The position numbers were made by a program, and so were the translations under genes. From Planococcus sp. 107-1 (GTDB taxonomy: Bacteria > Bacillota > Bacilli > Bacillales_A > Planococcaceae), in contig NZ_CP090977.1 of assembly GCF_021513255.1 (NCBI RefSeq), forward strand, positions 1,736,001 to 1,800,000: a stretch of DNA of 64,000 nucleotides, given 5' to 3'. The notes beneath the pieces were generated by a model. That model saw only the letters and a list, made by a program, of their open reading frames with translations. It searched no databases and was not told the origin of the DNA. Positions 9,124-18,806 of this stretch are shown piece by piece (the first letter of the stretch is position 1; each line of letters opens with the position of its first letter).

Positions 9124-9897
9124 TTATACTTCCAAATACTTGATGTCACAATAATAGCCTTTTCCGCCTACATAAACTTTTTCTACCTTCTCCAGTTTAT
9201 TGAGCGTTAATTTCACTATAATTTCAGATGGCAAATCCAAAGAATATCCTTGCTCGAATACATACTCTTCTTTCATTAAACGATGCTGTTCATATAGGTA
9301 ACAAGCCAAGGCCGCATTTGAAGTTCCAGTTGCGGCTTCTTCATTGATATCGTACAGCGGAGCAAAGTTCCTGCAGACGATTCGATCTTCCTCAAAAGTA
9401 TAGAGATGCGTACCAACTACCTGATAGGCCTTACTGATTTCTTTGATCTTTTCGAAATTTGGTTTCAGTGCCTGTAATTGAGCTTCACTTTTAATGGGAA
9501 TAAGCATATCTTTTAAGCCTGTAGAGACGATTTGAATGGGGTATGCAGGATCTACAGTTTCCAAGTCAAAGCAGTCGATAAACTCTTCCGGAGGGATAAC
9601 TTCATAGAACACCGGTTTGTTTTGTTCCATGAATATCATATTGCCTTTAATGGCAATAGACAGGATTCCACTGTTCGTTTCAATCGTATAATGCTCCTTA
9701 TAAATCTTACGTAAATGCATTATTATCACAAAAGAACCGATCGTTGCATGACCACATAAATCAACGTGTTCTTTTGGTGTAAAATATTCCATTTTTTGAG
9801 CAGTCGTCAATGGCTTCTCCATAAATACGACGCCCGCTTTGTTTCCACCTTTACCGTCTTTACTAAACGCACTGGCAACATAAACAGGGATGTTCAT
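9124..9897 (-). CDS. PhzF-family isomerase with internal deletion
   Basis: Starts at ATG 9897 (AGGAGAG upstream), 257 residues. PhzF-family epimerase/isomerase features are clear: MNIPVYVASAFSKDGKGGN at the start, FTPKEHVDLCGHATIGSF and the late EEAATGTSNAALACYL. However MEKPLTTAQKME runs directly into YFTPKE. In family members these are separated by roughly 20-30 residues holding the GxSETAF segment with the catalytic glutamate. That segment is absent while the frame is kept. The fold's first lobe and catalysis are probably lost, so this is likely a dead or altered enzyme. Solitary gene. Confidence 0.75.
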   Translation of the reverse strand: MNIPVYVASAFSKDGKGGNKAGVVFMEKPLTTAQKMEYFTPKEHVDLCGHATIGSFVIIMHLRKIYKEHYTIETNSGILSIAIKGNMIFMEQNKPVFYEVIPPEEFIDCFDLETVDPAYPIQIVSTGLKDMLIPIKSEAQLQALKPNFEKIKEISKAYQVVGTHLYTFEEDRIVCRNFAPLYDINEEAATGTSNAALACYLYEQHRLMKEEYVFEQGYSLDLPSEIIVKLTLNKLEKVEKVYVGGKGYYCDIKYLEV

Positions 9898-10522
9898 CCG
9901 ACACTCTCCTTTTTTATTTATAAGAAATCGTAGCATAGTAAGGGCTGCATTTCCTCTCGCTGCTTCTGAGAGATGATTGGATTCAAATTATTTGGCTTTA
10001 CGTCACTTACGATCAAAAGAAAAAGATTAACTTTGAAGATGAATAGAACAGTTCGCAAAAGTACTCTTTTGCAAACTCGAATTAACTATTAAATTTTAAT
10101 TCCTAACTTTGTCTAAGACAGCTCCGTTTATTATTTCCTTGCCGCCAGCCATCAAAATTCTTTATGCCTATGTTTGTATTGACATCCTTTAAAATTCGTC
10201 ATATAGTAATGCTTGTAACTCAATTGAGAATAATTATCATTTTCAATTACATGAAATTTGAAATAGGAGGTTTTAGAATAAGATATTGTTCATCGAAGAG
10301 TTGGATATTAACTGAACCCATCTTTTGATTGTAAAACTCAACAATCGATTGAAATTCCGTTAAATACCTGTTCCTATGGCTATTTGGAAACAATAATGCA
10401 AAAGCCATTACTCAACCCGAGTAACGAAATATTGCGAATTTCGGCTGCAACCGAGCTGGATTCACGAAGAAGACATAACTAACAGGTAATACATACAACT
10501 TAATCAAAGGAGTCTAACCCAC
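9898..10522. other. Long intergenic region with Fur box and truncated repeat
   Basis: Holds a truncated hairpin-repeat copy at 10049-10080 (GTTCGCAAAAGTACTCTTTTGC) and a Fur box at 10225-10239. Between the Fur box and the lipoprotein start, a ~180-base stretch (10307-10490) is open in one frame without a start codon and may be what is left of a gene deleted between the box and the lipoprotein gene. Confidence 0.5.
10225..10239. promoter_or_regulatory. Fur box
   Basis: TGAGAATAATTATCA matches the 15-bp Fur inverted repeat TGATAATNATTATCA with one mismatch. It lies ~280 bp before a siderophore-binding lipoprotein gene, farther than usual. Iron-dependent repression of that gene is the likely role. 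Confidence 0.7.
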
Positions 10523-11447
10523 ATGAAAAAACTATTTTTGCCCTTGTTCCTATTTATTTCTCTGCTAATTCTTGGAGCTTGCAATTCTGAAACAACTGCT
10601 AAGGAAGCGGAAAGTTCAACAGCTGACCAAACACCTGAAACCATTACATACGAATCGGAAAACGGACCTATCGACGTTCCTGCTGAGCCCAAACGTGTAG
10701 TCATGCTCTCTTCTTACACCGGTGACGTAATGTCTTTGGATATCCCTTTAATCGGAGTGACTTCATGGGCAAAAAACAACCCGCTTTAAAGAAGAGCTGG
10801 CAGATGTAGAAGAAGTAGCAGAAACAGATCTTGAAAAAATCATCGAATTGGACCCCGATTTAATCATTGGCGCTTCCACAACAAACAACATCGATAAATT
10901 GAAAGAAATCGCACCAACCGTTACATTCACTTACGGCAAATTGAGCTACCTGGATCAGCATTTGGAAATTGGCAAGCTCTTGAATAAAGAAGAAGAAGCA
11001 AAAACGTGGATTGAAGATTTCCAAAAACGTGCTCAGGAAGCTGGAGAAGAAATCCGCGCTGAGATTGGCGAAGATTCAACCGTGTCCGTTATTGAAAACT
11101 TCGATAAGCAAATCTATGTATTCGGAGACAATTGGGGACGCGGCACAGAAATCCTTTATCAGGAAATGAAGTTGAAGATGCCTGAAAAAGTTAAAGAAAT
11201 GGCGTTGGCGGACGGATATTATGCATTGTCTCAAGAAGTACTCCCTGAGTACATGGGCGATTACGTCATCTTCAGCAAAGATAGTTCACAAGACAACTCC
11301 TTCCAGGAAACAGATCTTTACAAAAACACACCTGCCGCTCAAAATGGCCAGATCTTTGAAGCGGATGCAACAGAATTTTACTTTAATGATCCAATTTCAT
11401 TGGAACATCAATTGGCATTCTTTATTGAAAAGTTTTTAGGAAAGTAA
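10523..11447 (+). pseudogene. Iron-siderophore ABC transporter binding lipoprotein, frameshifted
   Basis: Starts at ATG 10523 with AAGGAG upstream. The signal peptide ends in the lipobox LILGAC. A linker and ENGPIDVPAEPKRVVMLSS follow, the typical start of FeuA/YfiY-type siderophore receptors. After AKNNP at 10787 the frame stops. The matching continuation FKEELADVEEVAETDLEKIIELDPDLIIG is in another frame and runs intact to 11447. Two bases lost (or one gained) near 10785 explain the break. No permease or ATPase gene lies beside it, so it would depend on a transporter elsewhere. Expression is expected in low iron through the Fur box. Confidence 0.82.
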
Positions 11448-11825
11448 AAATGGTGAAATCTTTTTTTAAAGCTCAGCCTTAACTGGTGGAAAGCTATAAA
11501 AATGTTTGTTTACTACCTAAGCAAAGCTATCGAAATGGTAGCTATCAAAAAGTATCAAAAAGCGGGATTCTGATATAAGAATCCCGCTTTTTCTTTTAGA
11601 AAGAAAATAATGATTAGTGAACTCTAAATTTTCCTTTCCAATTCTATTCCTCTTATACCTACTGTTGTTCTTGTTCACTCCAAATGTCTTGTAATCCACC
11701 TGAATAACGATATCTCCCCGAGAAAGCGGCGGCTACCCAATGCATCCTTCTTTTGCATCACTGAAGACTTTGAGTTCCAATGCTCCGTTTTGCAGCAGGA
11801 GTTACCTTTAGCTAGAACAGTCCTT
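11448..11825. other. Intergenic gap with bidirectional terminator
   Basis: Apart from the terminator at 11557-11592 no gene is convincing here. Confidence 0.5.
11557..11592. terminator. Bidirectional terminator
   Basis: AAAAAGCGGGATTCT pairs perfectly with AGAATCCCGCTTTTT across a six-base loop. It has an A-run on the left and a T-run on the right, so it can serve both the lipoprotein gene and the hydrolase gene that ends at 11826 on the other strand. Confidence 0.88.
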
Positions 11826-12722
11826 TTAAATGCCCTCTTCAGATAATTCTTTTAAAGTCGAAATGACAACATCTGGCCGGTCCAAATGTATCGAATGCCC
11901 AGAGTTCTTCGCAAACTTAACTTCACTTCTGTTTGACAGTTTTCCCTGCTCCACTATTAATTGCTCCCACAGGCTTTCTAACATCAAAAGTTCCGACTCA
12001 GGCAGTCCTCTGCCGACGCCTTGTTGGATTACATGATTTTTATCGCGTCCAATAGCAACTAACGGAATATTACCCACAGTCCCGAGATTTTTGATTGTTT
12101 TAGCATCAAGTTTAAAGTGTTCAAATTCAGACAGCATGGCCTTATACAAGTTCGGCTTTTGCCGAAACAGGATTAATCGCTTTTGTATATGCAAAGGCAG
12201 CTTCTTCTGGTTTTCGGTCAAGTTGGGATGAATGATTTTTCTGGCTTGTTCTTCAGTCATGCTTGCATAGTTTTGATAAAGCTCTCGCCAATTATTAGAT
12301 GTATTTCCCATTAATCCTGGAAGTTCAAGCTCATCCAGTCTCTCCAAATCTTCAGAAGTAGAATCGATTAATAATATGGCTTTTACTCTGTCAGGATAAA
12401 GTTTCGAAAAATGCTGTGCGCATAAGCCCCCATATGAATGGCCCACCAAAATAACTGGAATCTTAATTTCCAACTTATCCATTAATTGCTTCATCTCTTC
12501 GGCATTAGCAGTTGTTGTTCGTTTTTCTTCGCCTATTGCACTTTCTCCTGATCCTGGACGGTGAAACATAAAAATTCGATTCGATTTACTTAGGATTTCT
12601 GTCACCTCGAACCATTCTTCAAACGAACAGCCCATTCCCGGTAAAATTAGGATAGGTACACCGCTTTCGCCTTTTTGTTCTACTTCAATTTTCCGTTCAT
12701 TAATGGTGATAAATCGACTCAT
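11826..12722 (-). CDS. Alpha/beta-fold hydrolase
   Basis: A 298-residue alpha/beta hydrolase. It shows the oxyanion-hole segment ILPGMGCSFEEW, the nucleophile elbow GHSYGG with Ser near residue 96, an acid in IPLVAIGRDKNH, and the catalytic His in NSGHSIHLDRPD close to the end. A helical cap fills about residues 130-210. Starts at ATG 12722. Length and motifs are complete, so it is likely active on an ester or similar small substrate. No operon partner is seen. Confidence 0.88.
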   Translation of the reverse strand: MSRFITINERKIEVEQKGESGVPILILPGMGCSFEEWFEVTEILSKSNRIFMFHRPGSGESAIGEEKRTTTANAEEMKQLMDKLEIKIPVILVGHSYGGLCAQHFSKLYPDRVKAILLIDSTSEDLERLDELELPGLMGNTSNNWRELYQNYASMTEEQARKIIHPNLTENQKKLPLHIQKRLILFRQKPNLYKAMLSEFEHFKLDAKTIKNLGTVGNIPLVAIGRDKNHVIQQGVGRGLPESELLMLESLWEQLIVEQGKLSNRSEVKFAKNSGHSIHLDRPDVVISTLKELSEEGI

Positions 12723-12883
12723 AGTTTTCGCTCCTTAATAGATCATTCAGCCATCATCACAGTACAGGGCCTAGGGAAATCTTTAAATGCCTGGACCCGC
12801 ATGAACGGGCTGTAAACGAATTCTTATTCAATGAAAAGGATTAGCAGCTTTTTTATTGTAAGGAAAAACCTTGTGTTCTTCTC

Positions 12884-14187
12884 CTATTTCTCACTTTCAA
12901 ACGCTGATTTGAAATCGGAAAATGAAGTGAATTCTTTTTCCGCCAAATCCAAATGCCCTTTATGCCCTTGCTTTTGTGAAAAGTATTCTGCTCCATTTTA
13001 TTGTTATCACTGGTTAAAAAATAGTTGGCTACAAATATACGTGATTCACCAGCGGTTAGGGTGTTTTTCTTTATCGTATTTAATTCTGCATCATGCTGCA
13101 CCAACAACTGTCCCCCACCCAATTTCTTAGTGTCATTTTGATCCAGTATATTTTGCGAGATTAAGGAATTCCGAGTTCCTCCACGGTCTTCGTCATATCC
13201 ACCAATTGATATTCCTGTAAAATAGTTCTCATAAATATGGTTATTTACTATGGCAATGTTTTCAGCATATTTTCCTTTGTGTTCGGACGTCGCTTCGATG
13301 CCGATATCACTGTGATGTACAGTATTTTCTTCAATTCTAATGTTTCTTCCTCCGTCTACATAAATCCCTCCCGCATTATACTCTTTACCGTATGCGGGAT
13401 TATCATAAGTGGATATGTCGTGGACAGTGTTCCTGTTAACGACTCCATTACGTGCAAAATCAAGTGTTTTATTCGAAGCTACACCTTCAAAACCAATTAA
13501 ATCAATTCCGATGTTATCATTATGGCGCAAAATGTTTTGACTTATATTGAAGCCGTTGACATTTCCATTTAAAACAAGTGCTTCGCTAAATCCAAGCTTC
13601 AAGTTCTCCAGTATATTGTTTATTACTGTAATGTTTTTTGTCGGGCCAGTTCCGTATACAGCAATCCCATGAGCATTCCCATTTTCTGCATGAGTTTCGA
13701 TCTGCCGAACAAGATTGTCTTTCAATGTAATATCATTACTAGAGCCCGTCACTAAAATCCCCATAACCGTTTCATTTTCTAACTTGGTCTTTAAGTCTTT
13801 TATAATCAGCCCTTCAATAGTTACATGGCTTTTACTTTCAATTGTAACAACAGCCGTATCTCCTTCTTCACTTTTTGCATCTTCTCCGCTGAGAACGACC
13901 TTTTCTTTACTGTATGGCTTAAAAACAATCGGTTTTGAGGATTTGCCATCGTGCTGCACTATGAGCTTTTCCTTATATACGCCTTCACGGATATAAACTG
14001 TTGTTCCTGCTGAAGCGGCAGATGATGCTTTTTGAAGAGTACGGTATGGTTCTGCTTTTGACCCAATATTTTCATCATTTCCATTGATTGCTACATATAT
14101 TTCCTCCTGCTTCCCCTCATTTACATAAAAAATAATGGAAAACAGAATACCTATTATCATTCCACAGATCAATAATGTTTTTTTCAT
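12884..14187 (-). CDS. Exported right-handed beta-helix protein, C-terminal frame change
   Basis: Starts at ATG 14187, chosen because GGAG lies six bases upstream and residues 1-22 (MKKTLLICGMIIGILFSII) form a signal peptide or anchor. Next comes a Nos/parallel-beta-helix layout: YVAINGNDENIGS at the start, then many short repeats with HxITIxGL- and NxITVINN-type turns typical of polysaccharide-acting beta-helices. Near 12950 frame 0 runs into a basic tail. A neighbouring frame gives HLDLAEKEFTSFSDF... and stops at 12884, which looks like the native end. The protein probably works outside the cell on a glycan; substrate unknown. Catalytic residues cannot be assigned. Confidence 0.72.
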
Positions 14188-14453
14188 GCCCATCTCCAAA
14201 TTATTTAGAATTTTAATCGAACGTTGCATCTGATTTCATTCATTCAAAACTTAGCCCTTTACGATTATCCGTTAAATCTTCATCTGAACTTAAAACAGCT
14301 CTTTTTTAGCAACATTTCGAACTGCCGGACGGGGATACTGCTCAATGGAAAGTTGATGCTGCTGACACCTGTTTCCGGCTGTCTAAGGATGCGTTCCTTG
14401 TAAGGATGGGCCGTTCTGTACCTGTAAAACTATCTCAAGTTACTTTCCGTCTC

Positions 14454-14843
14454 TTAATTTCCATTAGAAGGAGGTGACATATCATTGAAGTTAATAAAGT
14501 AAATTAAGTTGTCGGTCCACTCACCAAATTCAAAAATAAACCCTTCTCTTTTGCATTCGAATTTCATCCCAGCACTCTCGGCTAATTTCATGGAAGCGGT
14601 ATTATCAACGTTAATATGGGCTTCAATCCGATGAAACTTTAAATCCTTATGAGCAATAGTAAGAGCTGCTTTGACAGCTTCCTTGCCATACCCCCTTCTC
14701 CAGTGCTGATTATGAATCGTATAGCCAATCCGCCCCCATTGAAAATCCAGTCGTTCCAATGTAGAAAAATCGATCATGCCGATATGTCTGTTATCAGATT
14801 TGCGGAATATACCAAAAATATAAGCAATATTGATATGTAAACT
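14454..14843 (-). pseudogene. GNAT acetyltransferase (RimJ/RimL type), 5'-truncated
   Basis: The frame opens after a TAA at 14844-14846 and reads INIAYIFGIFRKSDNRHIG, then IDFSTLERLDFQWGRIGY. The acetyl-CoA loop region HWRRGYGKEAVKAAL, HRIEAHINVDNTASMKLAES and GMKFECKREGF follow. These are motifs A and B of RimJ/RimL-like N-acetyltransferases. The ~60-80 residues that normally precede them are missing, and no start with a ribosome binding site is present. A methionine at 14777 exists but would leave half a domain. I call it a fragment. Confidence 0.75.
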
Positions 14844-14993
14844 TTAAATTATGAAGTACCTTTAGCATAACGATTTTGAATCGCTATTTTCACTCTGTGG
14901 ATAGTTAATCATTAAATTTCTGACAGATAATTTTGATATAAAATTAGAAAATATTGTGTAAAATGTGATTCTTCTAACGAAAATAGTTCCAAA

Positions 14994-15251
14994 TTATAGA
15001 TTACTAAATTCTGTTCCAATTATTAGCAGATATGCTATTCCTAACATGGCGATGTTTGATATGGTACCTATAAAAACATACCAGAGTTCTTTGGAGGCCA
15101 AAGCAAATATTATTCCTAATATCGAAATTAAACCAATTATAATTGCATCTGTTTCATCATCTATTGGTAGAAAGAAGAAAATCACACTTGTTACTGCTGC
15201 AATTAATGATAAATATCCTAACATATTTCTTTTATTTTTCTTCGTAACAAT
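14994..15251 (-). CDS. Small three-helix membrane protein
   Basis: From the internal ATG at 15224 the protein is 76 residues of three hydrophobic helices with a DDETD loop and the ending GTEFSNL. GGGAGGAGG lies well upstream of that ATG. An in-frame ATT codon at 15249-15251, right after the ribosome binding site, would give the N-terminus VTKKNKRN, a typical positively charged lead. The start codon may be ATT or may have mutated. The IS4-type element sits 81 bp upstream of that point and may have cut off the promoter. Family not recognised. Confidence 0.5.
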   Translation of the reverse strand: MVTKKNKRNMLGYLSLIAAVTSVIFFFLPIDDETDAIIIGLISILGIIFALASKELWYVFIGTISNIAMLGIAYLLIIGTEFSNL

Positions 15252-15322
15252 TTCCTCCTCCCAAAATAGAAAATGTTTGTTTATAATTTTTCACTGTTTC
15301 TATTAATAGTTGTAACTTATCT

Positions 15323-15331
15323 ATACTTTGT
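15323..15331. repeat. Target-site duplication of the IS4-type element, left
   Basis: ATACTTTGT, repeated exactly at 16733-16741 beside the other end. Confidence 0.85.
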
Positions 15332-16732
15332 CACTAGTGTTGCATTAATTGATTTTGAAGATTAGGAATTCATAAAACATTCAAAAACCGATGAAAACCA
15401 AAAGAAAAAGTCCTTTATAATGGAAAGGTCAGGTAGTTCCTGTCCAAATCCAATAAAAAGGACTCACGCATGGACAAGAATACACGAAAAACTTCATTTG
15501 GTAAATGGCTTCACGCCATTAATTTTGAGAAATTCAACGAAAACGTGAAAATTCACGGGCAAGACCGGTACACGAAAAAACTGACGACACAGGCGTATAC
15601 GCTGCTGATGCTGCACGCGCAATTGACCGAGGCGGATAGTCTTCATGCGCTTGAAGCAGCGTTAACGAACGCCGATTTTCAGCAGGCGGTTGGCGTGAAG
15701 TCCATCAGTGTGTCGCAGCTTTCCCGTAAAAACAACAAGTTGGATCCAGCGATTCTGTCGAATCTTTTCCAGCAGCTGGTCAGCCAGATTGCCGCGCAAA
15801 AGCGAGCGCCGAAAAAGGGCATGTTGTTAAAAATCATTGATTCCACGACACTTCCTTTGAATGTGAACCATTTCAACTGGGCGGAATTCCGAAAAACCAA
15901 AGCGGGGATCAAACTGCATCTGCGACTGGTTTACGATGAATACGGAACGCATTATCCGGACAAAGAAGTCATGACCCATGCCAAGGAATCCGATCGCAAT
16001 CAGCTGGAAGTGCTGGTGGACGACAAGGAAGCCATGTATGTTTTTGACCGCGGCTATATCGACTATGAACGCTTTGATACCTTCACAGATGACGGCATCT
16101 TTTTCGTTTCCCGATTGAAAAACAAAGCCGTCATCCATTCAGTCGAAACATTTGAACTTCCGGAAGAAAGCGATGCTGTTTCCGATTCGATGGCATTCGT
16201 GGGAAACGCCACCAATTGTACAGAAAATGTCTTCCGAATTATCGTTCTCCCAGATGGAAAAGGCGATGTGTTGCGTCTGATCACCAACCGCTTCGATATT
16301 TCCGTAGAGGAAATCAGTGATATTTACCGGAACCGTTGGGCCATCGAACTGTTCTTCAAATGGCTTAAGCAGCACGTGAAAATCAAGCATTTTTATGGTC
16401 AAAGCGAAAACGCCGTGAAAAACCAGGTGTACCTTGCTTTGATTGCCTACTGCTTGAACGTGCTTGTTCAAATGGACACGAACAGTAGAGTGTCGATCTT
16501 ACGAATTTCGCGTGTACTGGTCGCCAACCTTTGGAAAAATCCCCAGTACTGGCTTCGGAAAATCGGAAGTGAAAAGGTTCCGTAACAAGCTGTTCTGTCA
16601 TTGTCGCCTCTGCCGAAATGTATAAATTTACCAAATGGACAGTGCTACCTTTATTCGGGTGCTTCCCTTTTTGGCAAAAATAATTGAAACGTTGTGACTG
16701 AATATTTCGTCATTATTTATGCAACACTAGTG
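15332..16732 (+). mobile_element. IS4-family insertion sequence, complete
   Basis: A 1,401-bp element. The ends are inverted: CACTAGTGTTGCATTAAT on the left and the reverse complement CACTAGTGTTGCATAAAT on the right. A 9-bp direct repeat ATACTTTGT flanks it, a duplication size known for IS4-type elements. One intact transposase gene lies inside. The exact direct repeats suggest that it has not recombined since insertion. Confidence 0.92.
15470..16585 (+). CDS. IS4-family DDE transposase
   Basis: 371 residues, complete. The N-terminal helical region (residues 1-120) includes HAQLTEADSLHALEAAL and SVSQLSRKN. The catalytic core follows: first Asp in LKIIDSTTLPL, second Asp in MYVFDRGYIDYERF, and the Glu in NRWAIELFFKWLKQH, the YREK-like signature of IS4 elements. 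Start is ATG 15470 with AAAAGGA upstream. Intact ends and flanking duplications suggest it could still move. Confidence 0.92.
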   Translation: MDKNTRKTSFGKWLHAINFEKFNENVKIHGQDRYTKKLTTQAYTLLMLHAQLTEADSLHALEAALTNADFQQAVGVKSISVSQLSRKNNKLDPAILSNLFQQLVSQIAAQKRAPKKGMLLKIIDSTTLPLNVNHFNWAEFRKTKAGIKLHLRLVYDEYGTHYPDKEVMTHAKESDRNQLEVLVDDKEAMYVFDRGYIDYERFDTFTDDGIFFVSRLKNKAVIHSVETFELPEESDAVSDSMAFVGNATNCTENVFRIIVLPDGKGDVLRLITNRFDISVEEISDIYRNRWAIELFFKWLKQHVKIKHFYGQSENAVKNQVYLALIAYCLNVLVQMDTNSRVSILRISRVLVANLWKNPQYWLRKIGSEKVP

Positions 16733-16741
16733 ATACTTTGT
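16733..16741. repeat. Target-site duplication of the IS4-type element, right
   Basis: ATACTTTGT, identical to 15323-15331. Confidence 0.85.
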
Positions 16742-16876
16742 AAACGAATTAAATTTGTCATTCTTTAAACTTGTAGATCAACAGATTAATTCGACGAACC
16801 CGCAGATAAAAAAGCGCAAGTGGGTCACAGTAGTTGAAACGTGTATTGGACGTACACAATTTCTCTAATCACTCGT

Positions 16877-17383
16877 TTATCCCTCTAGTTTTTGATCCAG
16901 TTCATACTTCTGACGCAAATGATGACGAAAATGCATTGCCACAAGATCAAGCCACTCCTGTGCATTCAACCACCCAAGCCCACCGTGTTTGACTTTGTAA
17001 TTTGGGTTGATCTTCTCTACCTTCATTTTCACTTCGCTCATTCTTTTCATTAACTGATCCAGCTCCAAGATTAAATCTTCTTTCTTTTTTTCATTATTCG
17101 GTGAAGCATTAAGTTCAGGAGGCAATTCGATTTTAATGGGTGGAAATCCGCCAATATTAAATAAGTATGCTCCAAATGTTGTTTTATCCCGAGGGTTTTC
17201 TTCACATGCTAAACTGCAAGCTTCAGCACTATCCAGATACTCATGTGCTACGACTATTAAATGGTCGTACATTTGGCCTATGGACCAGACTCCGGGGTCC
17301 GGAATATACCTGATTTGCTCCAGTGAATAATCTTGCAAAAAACTTTTATATGTTTCAATCAATTTTAGGTCGTTCAAAATCAT
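16877..17383 (-). CDS. DinB-family protein
   Basis: A 168-residue four-helix-bundle DinB-like protein. The metal-site histidines typical of the fold are seen in MYDHLIVVAHEY and in MHFRHHLRQK near the end, with WSIGQ before the first. DinB-like proteins are often metal-dependent thiol transferases or of unknown role. The gene ends the minus-strand series YciI - SnoaL-like - DinB, all small proteins often found next to ECF sigma factors, and the remnant of such a factor lies at 18470-18643. Start ATG 17383 with GGGGGGA upstream. Confidence 0.85.
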   Translation of the reverse strand: MILNDLKLIETYKSFLQDYSLEQIRYIPDPGVWSIGQMYDHLIVVAHEYLDSAEACSLACEENPRDKTTFGAYLFNIGGFPPIKIELPPELNASPNNEKKKEDLILELDQLMKRMSEVKMKVEKINPNYKVKHGGLGWLNAQEWLDLVAMHFRHHLRQKYELDQKLEG

Positions 17384-17429
17384 TCCCCCCTTCCTTTAGT
17401 TTTTTATCGCGGCTCTTCCGTCATGAATC

Positions 17430-17867
17430 TCATTTAAAGTTTCCTTTTCCAGGGTCTGGATTTAATGGCACTGAAGAATGTTCGTGGACTATAAGCCAAG
17501 ATTCATTCACTTTTTTCAATCCAAAAGTGAACCGATTGGTCATTTGCCGAATTTTCTCTTCAACGTTATCTTTAAAGGCAGCATACTTAACTGCACAATG
17601 AACAAAAGCAACATCATTGTTTTCCAGAATAGCTACGTCGTTAAAATCTACATTCAGTAAATAGCCGCCCTCATTCAATTCATTAAACCAGCCTACTACA
17701 TTCTGGCGCCACAAAGAGATTCCTTTACACTCCCAATTTTCCCAACAATCGTAAATGTATACATCGTCCGCATAAGCAGCTAAAAATTTTTCTACATCTT
17801 TTTCATGAACAGCATCTTTGTAATTTTTAAGCATGTCCTCAACTTTAAGAATTCCATTCGCCATCAA
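17430..17867 (-). CDS. SnoaL/NTF2-like protein
   Basis: A 145-residue single-domain protein of the NTF2/SnoaL cone fold. The helix MLKNYKDAVHEKDVEKFLAAYADDVYIYD is the family start, followed by the curved sheet VDFNDVAILENNDVAFVHCAVKY and RFTFGLKKVNESWLIVHEHSS. Such proteins serve as small hydrolases, isomerases or ligand binders; no catalytic pair can be assigned. It lies 46 bp upstream of DinB on the same strand, so the two may be co-transcribed. Start ATG 17864 or 17867. Confidence 0.82.
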   Translation of the reverse strand: MMANGILKVEDMLKNYKDAVHEKDVEKFLAAYADDVYIYDCWENWECKGISLWRQNVVGWFNELNEGGYLLNVDFNDVAILENNDVAFVHCAVKYAAFKDNVEEKIRQMTNRFTFGLKKVNESWLIVHEHSSVPLNPDPGKGNFK

Positions 17868-18017
17868 ATCATCTCCTTAATAAAGGTAGTTCTATCAGAA
17901 ATAAAGGAAAGTTTCTTTAAACATATTGCATGTACTTCCGATTAGGTTGGTGTATGTTGGGTTCGTTTCGTAGTTTTATAGCCCACTTGCTCTCGAGCAG
18001 GTCATTAAGCTGACTCA

Positions 18018-18395
18018 TTAATCGTTTTTAAAGTAATGAACAGGACGAACCTCGATACGCCACCCTAACTTTTCGCCTTCCTTTACTTGTGTCGTCGGAT
18101 GAATAGAGGCTATTTGGATCGCCTCTTCCATATTCTCAGCTTCAAAAACGAATACACTGCCAATGAGCTCTTTCGTTTCTGTGAACGGCCCATCTGTTAC
18201 GATGACTTTATCTTTTACACGCTGCAAATTTTTGGTTTCTGACTCCAGACCGGCATCAAGCAGTACCTTACCACTCTTATAAAATTTCTCAATATGCGGT
18301 TGGCATTCTTCCATCACTGCCTCAATCTCTTCCGTCGGGCGTGCATTCATTTTTTCAGGGTTGAAGTACCCCATACATAAAAACTGCATGATCAT
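18018..18395 (-). CDS. YciI-like (DGPF-domain) protein
   Basis: A 125-residue dimeric ferredoxin-fold protein with the family hallmark VTDGPFTETKELIGSVFVFE and the active-site-like His in ASIHPTT. DGPF-domain genes are classic neighbours of ECF42-group sigma factors. Here the C-terminal remnant of such a factor lies just upstream on the same strand, so this gene appears to have lost its partner. Start ATG 18395 or 18389, GGAGAG upstream. Confidence 0.88.
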   Translation of the reverse strand: MIMQFLCMGYFNPEKMNARPTEEIEAVMEECQPHIEKFYKSGKVLLDAGLESETKNLQRVKDKVIVTDGPFTETKELIGSVFVFEAENMEEAIQIASIHPTTQVKEGEKLGWRIEVRPVHYFKND

Positions 18396-18469
18396 CTCTC
18401 CTTAATTACTCATTTTTTGTTTCTACTAATACAACGATCAGCAAATTGAAAAATCGACAAAACCAATTT

Positions 18470-18643
18470 TTATTCCATACAATCTCTAACTTGTTTCAAT
18501 AGCAATTTTTGTTCTTGAACATTTTGCGTTAACAAAGAAGCCCGCTGAAATTCTTCCATCGCTTCCCTCTTTCTTCCGAGCTTTAAAAGAAAATTACCTT
18601 TTACACTTGGAAGTAAACGAATGAATTTCGATTTTATCGACAT
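18470..18643 (-). pseudogene. C-terminal remnant of an ECF42-type sigma factor
   Basis: A 57-residue open stretch reading FIRLLPSVKGNFLLKLGRK, then EAMEEFQRASLLTQNVQEQKLLLKQV. This matches the C-terminal TPR-like extension of ECF42 sigma factors (the LPAV-DLLRRLGR / A-ALTxNxxERALL pattern). The sigma2 and sigma4 domains are absent; the sequence upstream is AT-rich and then becomes repeat DNA. Family call rests on pattern memory plus the adjacent YciI gene. Confidence 0.6.
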
Positions 18644-18689
18644 TCTTTTTGAAATTTTGTCTTAAAATTTTATACTTTCTCTAAGTTAG

Positions 18690-18770
18690 CGTTTGTAAAA
18701 GTACACTTCTACGAACAAAGAGAGGAGAAACTTCAATTTCGTTTAGTTTCTAATCGAGACAATGGGATTC
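18690..18770. repeat. Short hairpin repeat, copy 3
   Basis: GCGTTTGTAAAAGTACACTT then CTACGAAC, a small stem GTTTGTA/TACGAAC, then GAGAGG and a stem GAAACT/AGTTTC. The 3' end is degenerate. Confidence 0.65.
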
Positions 18771-18806
18771 TGATTTTGAATGTAACTTATTTAATGTGGA
18801 TTTTTT

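Noticed and set aside
12831-13130. Plus-strand ORF of 99 residues
   Set aside because: Antisense to the end of the beta-helix gene, with no start signal.
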